The position numbers and the translations under genes were made by a program. Under the pieces are notes generated by a model. That model was not told the origin of the DNA. It searched no databases and saw only the letters and a list, made by a program, of their open reading frames with translations. Shown piece by piece: positions 62,009 through 64,000 of a stretch of 64,000 nt of DNA (its first letter is position 1; every line of letters starts with the position of its first letter). The stretch comes from Pseudomaricurvus sp965656525 (GTDB lineage Bacteria > Pseudomonadota > Gammaproteobacteria > Pseudomonadales > Cellvibrionaceae), in contig CBFHKY010000001.1 of the NCBI GenBank assembly GCA_965656525.1, forward strand, positions 62,001 to 126,000, given 5' to 3'.

Positions 62009-63721
62009 TTATGATGAAATTTGATACCCCAGAGCTTGCAAACTTTCTTCGGCGACCGCCAAGACGCTATCATCGGTCGTTTTATCGCTTTTCACCGCAT
62101 CCAGATAATAATCCAAAGCAATCACCGTATCGGCAAAGGTTTCTAAGCGCTGTGTCAATGCTGCAGGGTATTCACCATGCAACAGTGTCTCTTCGATAAA
62201 TTGAATACACCGTGCCACAATGGTTGCGGCACGTGCCAGATTTAGAATAGCCATTCCGCCGCGCACGGTTGTGAGGGTGGACGTGACGTTCTTAATATGA
62301 GCCATGTCGTAGTTTGACTCAACAAAGGCACTTAACGCGCGCTTCACAAGCGCCAACCCTGCTTCCGCTTCTTGAAGCACCAGTGACTCGGCTTTAGCGA
62401 GCTGAGATGAGGCGACGATTTCTCGCCTAGCTAGGGCATTGGCCTGTGTGAGTTTTTCACCAGATAGGTTCAACCATTCCATTCCTGATACTGTACTTTC
62501 GACATACAGTAAAGCATCTGCAATTTCGCCCAGCTCTTCAGCAGTAGCCGATGTCCGGCTGTTATGCCAACCCTCAATTCGGGTAATTTCTTGCTTCAAT
62601 GCCGTAGCAGCTGAAACTAAGCCCACCACCGCTAAAATATCAGCGACTTTTTCAAGGTGAACCGCCAAGTCAGCATAGCCGCCCAGACCTTTATCTGCTG
62701 CGAGTGAAGCATTCTCAAGGATATCTTTGATCGAGCGAAGCTCATCCTGAATTACGGCTGCAACCGAACTTACCGTGTGGATGCTGGGGCCACGTAACGC
62801 TTCACGTTCACGCATAAGTTCTTGGTCAGTAAACCCTGAGGGGTCTACCTGATAAGTAGACAATACCTGGCTGATCTTATGAGTAGGGTCTGTGCTCAGC
62901 GCACAAATGAACAACAACTCTTTGAGCGTTTCATGAGGCGGTTTTTGATCAAATTCAGTACTAGGCTCGCATAGGACTTTTTTAATTTCTCGGTCCAACG
63001 CCATCAATAACATTTTTCGTGGTTTAGTCAGCTCCATACGGTGAGAGCGCAGTGCCATGAGCGCTGCTGAGCCAACCCACCACAATTTTGCTTTCTCACG
63101 GGAGTTCGAGAGGGTCTCTAAGCGCTCCAAAGCCCTCTCCATGATACCTAGTGCCGCTGGAACCTGCTTACCACGCAGAGCATTCAAAAGGCCCACCTGA
63201 TACATGTGCCGGAGTCTTTTTAATAGCTTAGACTGTTCAGCACTACCCAACTCGGGATGTTCTGCCCGCGCTGGGTAGTGGCATTCCATTGGAATATCAA
63301 GAAAGTAAGAATCAGGTAACAAAGGTATATTATTGGCGGCCCGCAAGTCATTAATGTAAGGGATCAACAGCGCCGGCATGACTTTTCGTGTTTGCTGAAT
63401 GTATTCTAGGTAACGCGGTAGTATAAAAAAAGCGCCCGTCAGGACTTCTAATAATTCTTCATGGCTATCACTGACTTTAGGGTCTATTAACTTGGCAGCA
63501 GTGGCAATTTCTTGCGCTAATAAGGCAGCACCGTTGAGCTGAATCAGTTGCAAGGTGCCTCGAATTTGCTCAATTGCGTCAATGCAGACTTGTAATGATT
63601 CTTGGTTGTCTGGCTCAAGAACAAATTGCTCTAGTTTGGTGGCGGCCTGCTCGATAGTGCTTACCAACTCATCACTCACTAAGGCCAGTGAGCTAATATT
63701 GACTCGATCATTCTTGAACAC
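62009..63721 (-). CDS. Stand-alone protein like the N-terminal part of pilus chemotaxis kinase ChpA, 570 aa
   Basis: The first 150 residues (IRGTLQLIQLNGAALLAQEI, then RYLEYIQQTRKVMPALLIPY and INDLRAANNIPLLPDSYFL) match the N-terminal Hpt-like region of ChpA/PilL in pattern. The rest is helical and ends in a normal stop with no histidine kinase, CheW or receiver domain. ChpA itself exceeds 2000 residues. The GTG at 63721 is preferred over the ATG at 63766 because AAGGAA lies 7 nt before it. It may be a separated domain working with a kinase elsewhere, or a remnant. Confidence 0.7.
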   Translation of the reverse strand: MFKNDRVNISSLALVSDELVSTIEQAATKLEQFVLEPDNQESLQVCIDAIEQIRGTLQLIQLNGAALLAQEIATAAKLIDPKVSDSHEELLEVLTGAFFILPRYLEYIQQTRKVMPALLIPYINDLRAANNIPLLPDSYFLDIPMECHYPARAEHPELGSAEQSKLLKRLRHMYQVGLLNALRGKQVPAALGIMERALERLETLSNSREKAKLWWVGSAALMALRSHRMELTKPRKMLLMALDREIKKVLCEPSTEFDQKPPHETLKELLFICALSTDPTHKISQVLSTYQVDPSGFTDQELMREREALRGPSIHTVSSVAAVIQDELRSIKDILENASLAADKGLGGYADLAVHLEKVADILAVVGLVSAATALKQEITRIEGWHNSRTSATAEELGEIADALLYVESTVSGMEWLNLSGEKLTQANALARREIVASSQLAKAESLVLQEAEAGLALVKRALSAFVESNYDMAHIKNVTSTLTTVRGGMAILNLARAATIVARCIQFIEETLLHGEYPAALTQRLETFADTVIALDYYLDAVKSDKTTDDSVLAVAEESLQALGYQISS

Positions 63722-64000
63722 GAACCATTTCCTTACGAATTTATTCAAATTTAGCTCTGGGATCATGCCCAGTAAGCAACGTATTGACCACAGAATAGGT
63801 AAACCGCTGTGAAAGATTTATAATCAGAAAGAGATTGATTTAACCTATAATCTCAAAAAAATCATCAAATTACAGTGCAATCTTCTAAAAATGGTTGAAT
63901 TACTTCAAAACTAACGCACTTTTCGCGCTGCGAGCAATATTTTTGGCAAAAGAAGTCAAAATCATTGCGACGAGCACGGGAAATTACTGTTATATAGCGT
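63722..64000. other. Upstream region of the ChpA-like gene to the window end
   Basis: No gene is seen. AT-rich, probably the promoter of the minus-strand gene. Confidence 0.5.

Noticed and set aside
1..64000. tRNA or rRNA genes
   Set aside because: No cloverleaf or T-arm pattern and no rRNA-like sequence was found by eye on either strand.

Overview
The window looks like a draft scaffold from a marine, heterotrophic gammaproteobacterium. This is an inference from a SohB-type protease, a protein resembling the N-terminus of ChpA, a PHA-granule protein, the molybdate, czc and arsenosugar genes, and moderate GC. No rRNA, tRNA or CRISPR array was seen. Eight N runs (18606-18705, 32715-32810, 40986-41085, 47119-47125, 49186-49515, 50010-50332, 53459-53556, 56576-56672) interrupt genes. 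One of them is flanked by a 77-bp duplication that is almost certainly an assembly artefact.

Positions 1-38700 form a large catabolic region. It has three Rieske oxygenases, one complete and one partial Baeyer-Villiger monooxygenase (BVMO), two thiamine-diphosphate (ThDP) lyase/decarboxylase-like enzymes, an aldehyde dehydrogenase, two short-chain dehydrogenases and two TauD-type dioxygenases. A CoA-ester toolkit is also present: an acyl-CoA synthetase, a class III CoA-transferase, an acetyl-CoA hydrolase/transferase-type enzyme, a 3-oxoacid CoA-transferase A/B pair, an acyl-CoA dehydrogenase, two crotonases and a CitE/HpcH lyase. An MFS importer and six regulators (three IclR, one GntR, one LysR, one sigma factor nearby) complete it. 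The BVMO-Rieske pair occurs twice, at 1-1649 and 8843-12220. The second copy continues into ThDP enzyme and aldehyde dehydrogenase genes. A minus-strand block from the Rieske gene at 31845 down to the ThDP gene at 20050 is probably one regulon under the divergent GntR regulator at 32194, because near-identical TTGTCCGKACA inverted repeats lie in both the 31.9-32.1 kb and 21.86-21.93 kb promoter regions. The substrate is not evident; a hydrophobic carbonyl, terpenoid or aromatic compound would fit. No ferredoxin or reductase partner for the Rieske enzymes is in the window. A UGSC-family redox protein (cysteine form), coupled to a large conserved protein of unknown function, lies at 4190-5889. 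A FeeM-like N-acyltransferase followed by an LCM-type carboxyl methyltransferase lies at 16131-17747.

Positions 38777-57950 are a metal and metalloid region. It holds modABC (molybdate import), a sigma/anti-sigma pair, and an HvfA-type Cys-repeat peptide precursor next to a DoxX gene but without the MNIO (DUF692) enzyme that normally modifies such precursors. An arsenosugar-type cluster follows (ArsS radical SAM, VTT-FAD oxidoreductase fusion, two small glycosyltransferases, a sterol-desaturase-like protein, ArsM), then a lone tyrosine recombinase and a czcCBA heavy-metal efflux operon led by a small Cys/His-rich exported protein.

Positions 58055-64000 are ordinary chromosomal genes: a 2OG-Fe(II) oxygenase, an AEC permease, a PHA-system protein, SohB, a membrane protein, and a stand-alone protein that resembles only the N-terminal part of the pilus chemotaxis kinase ChpA.
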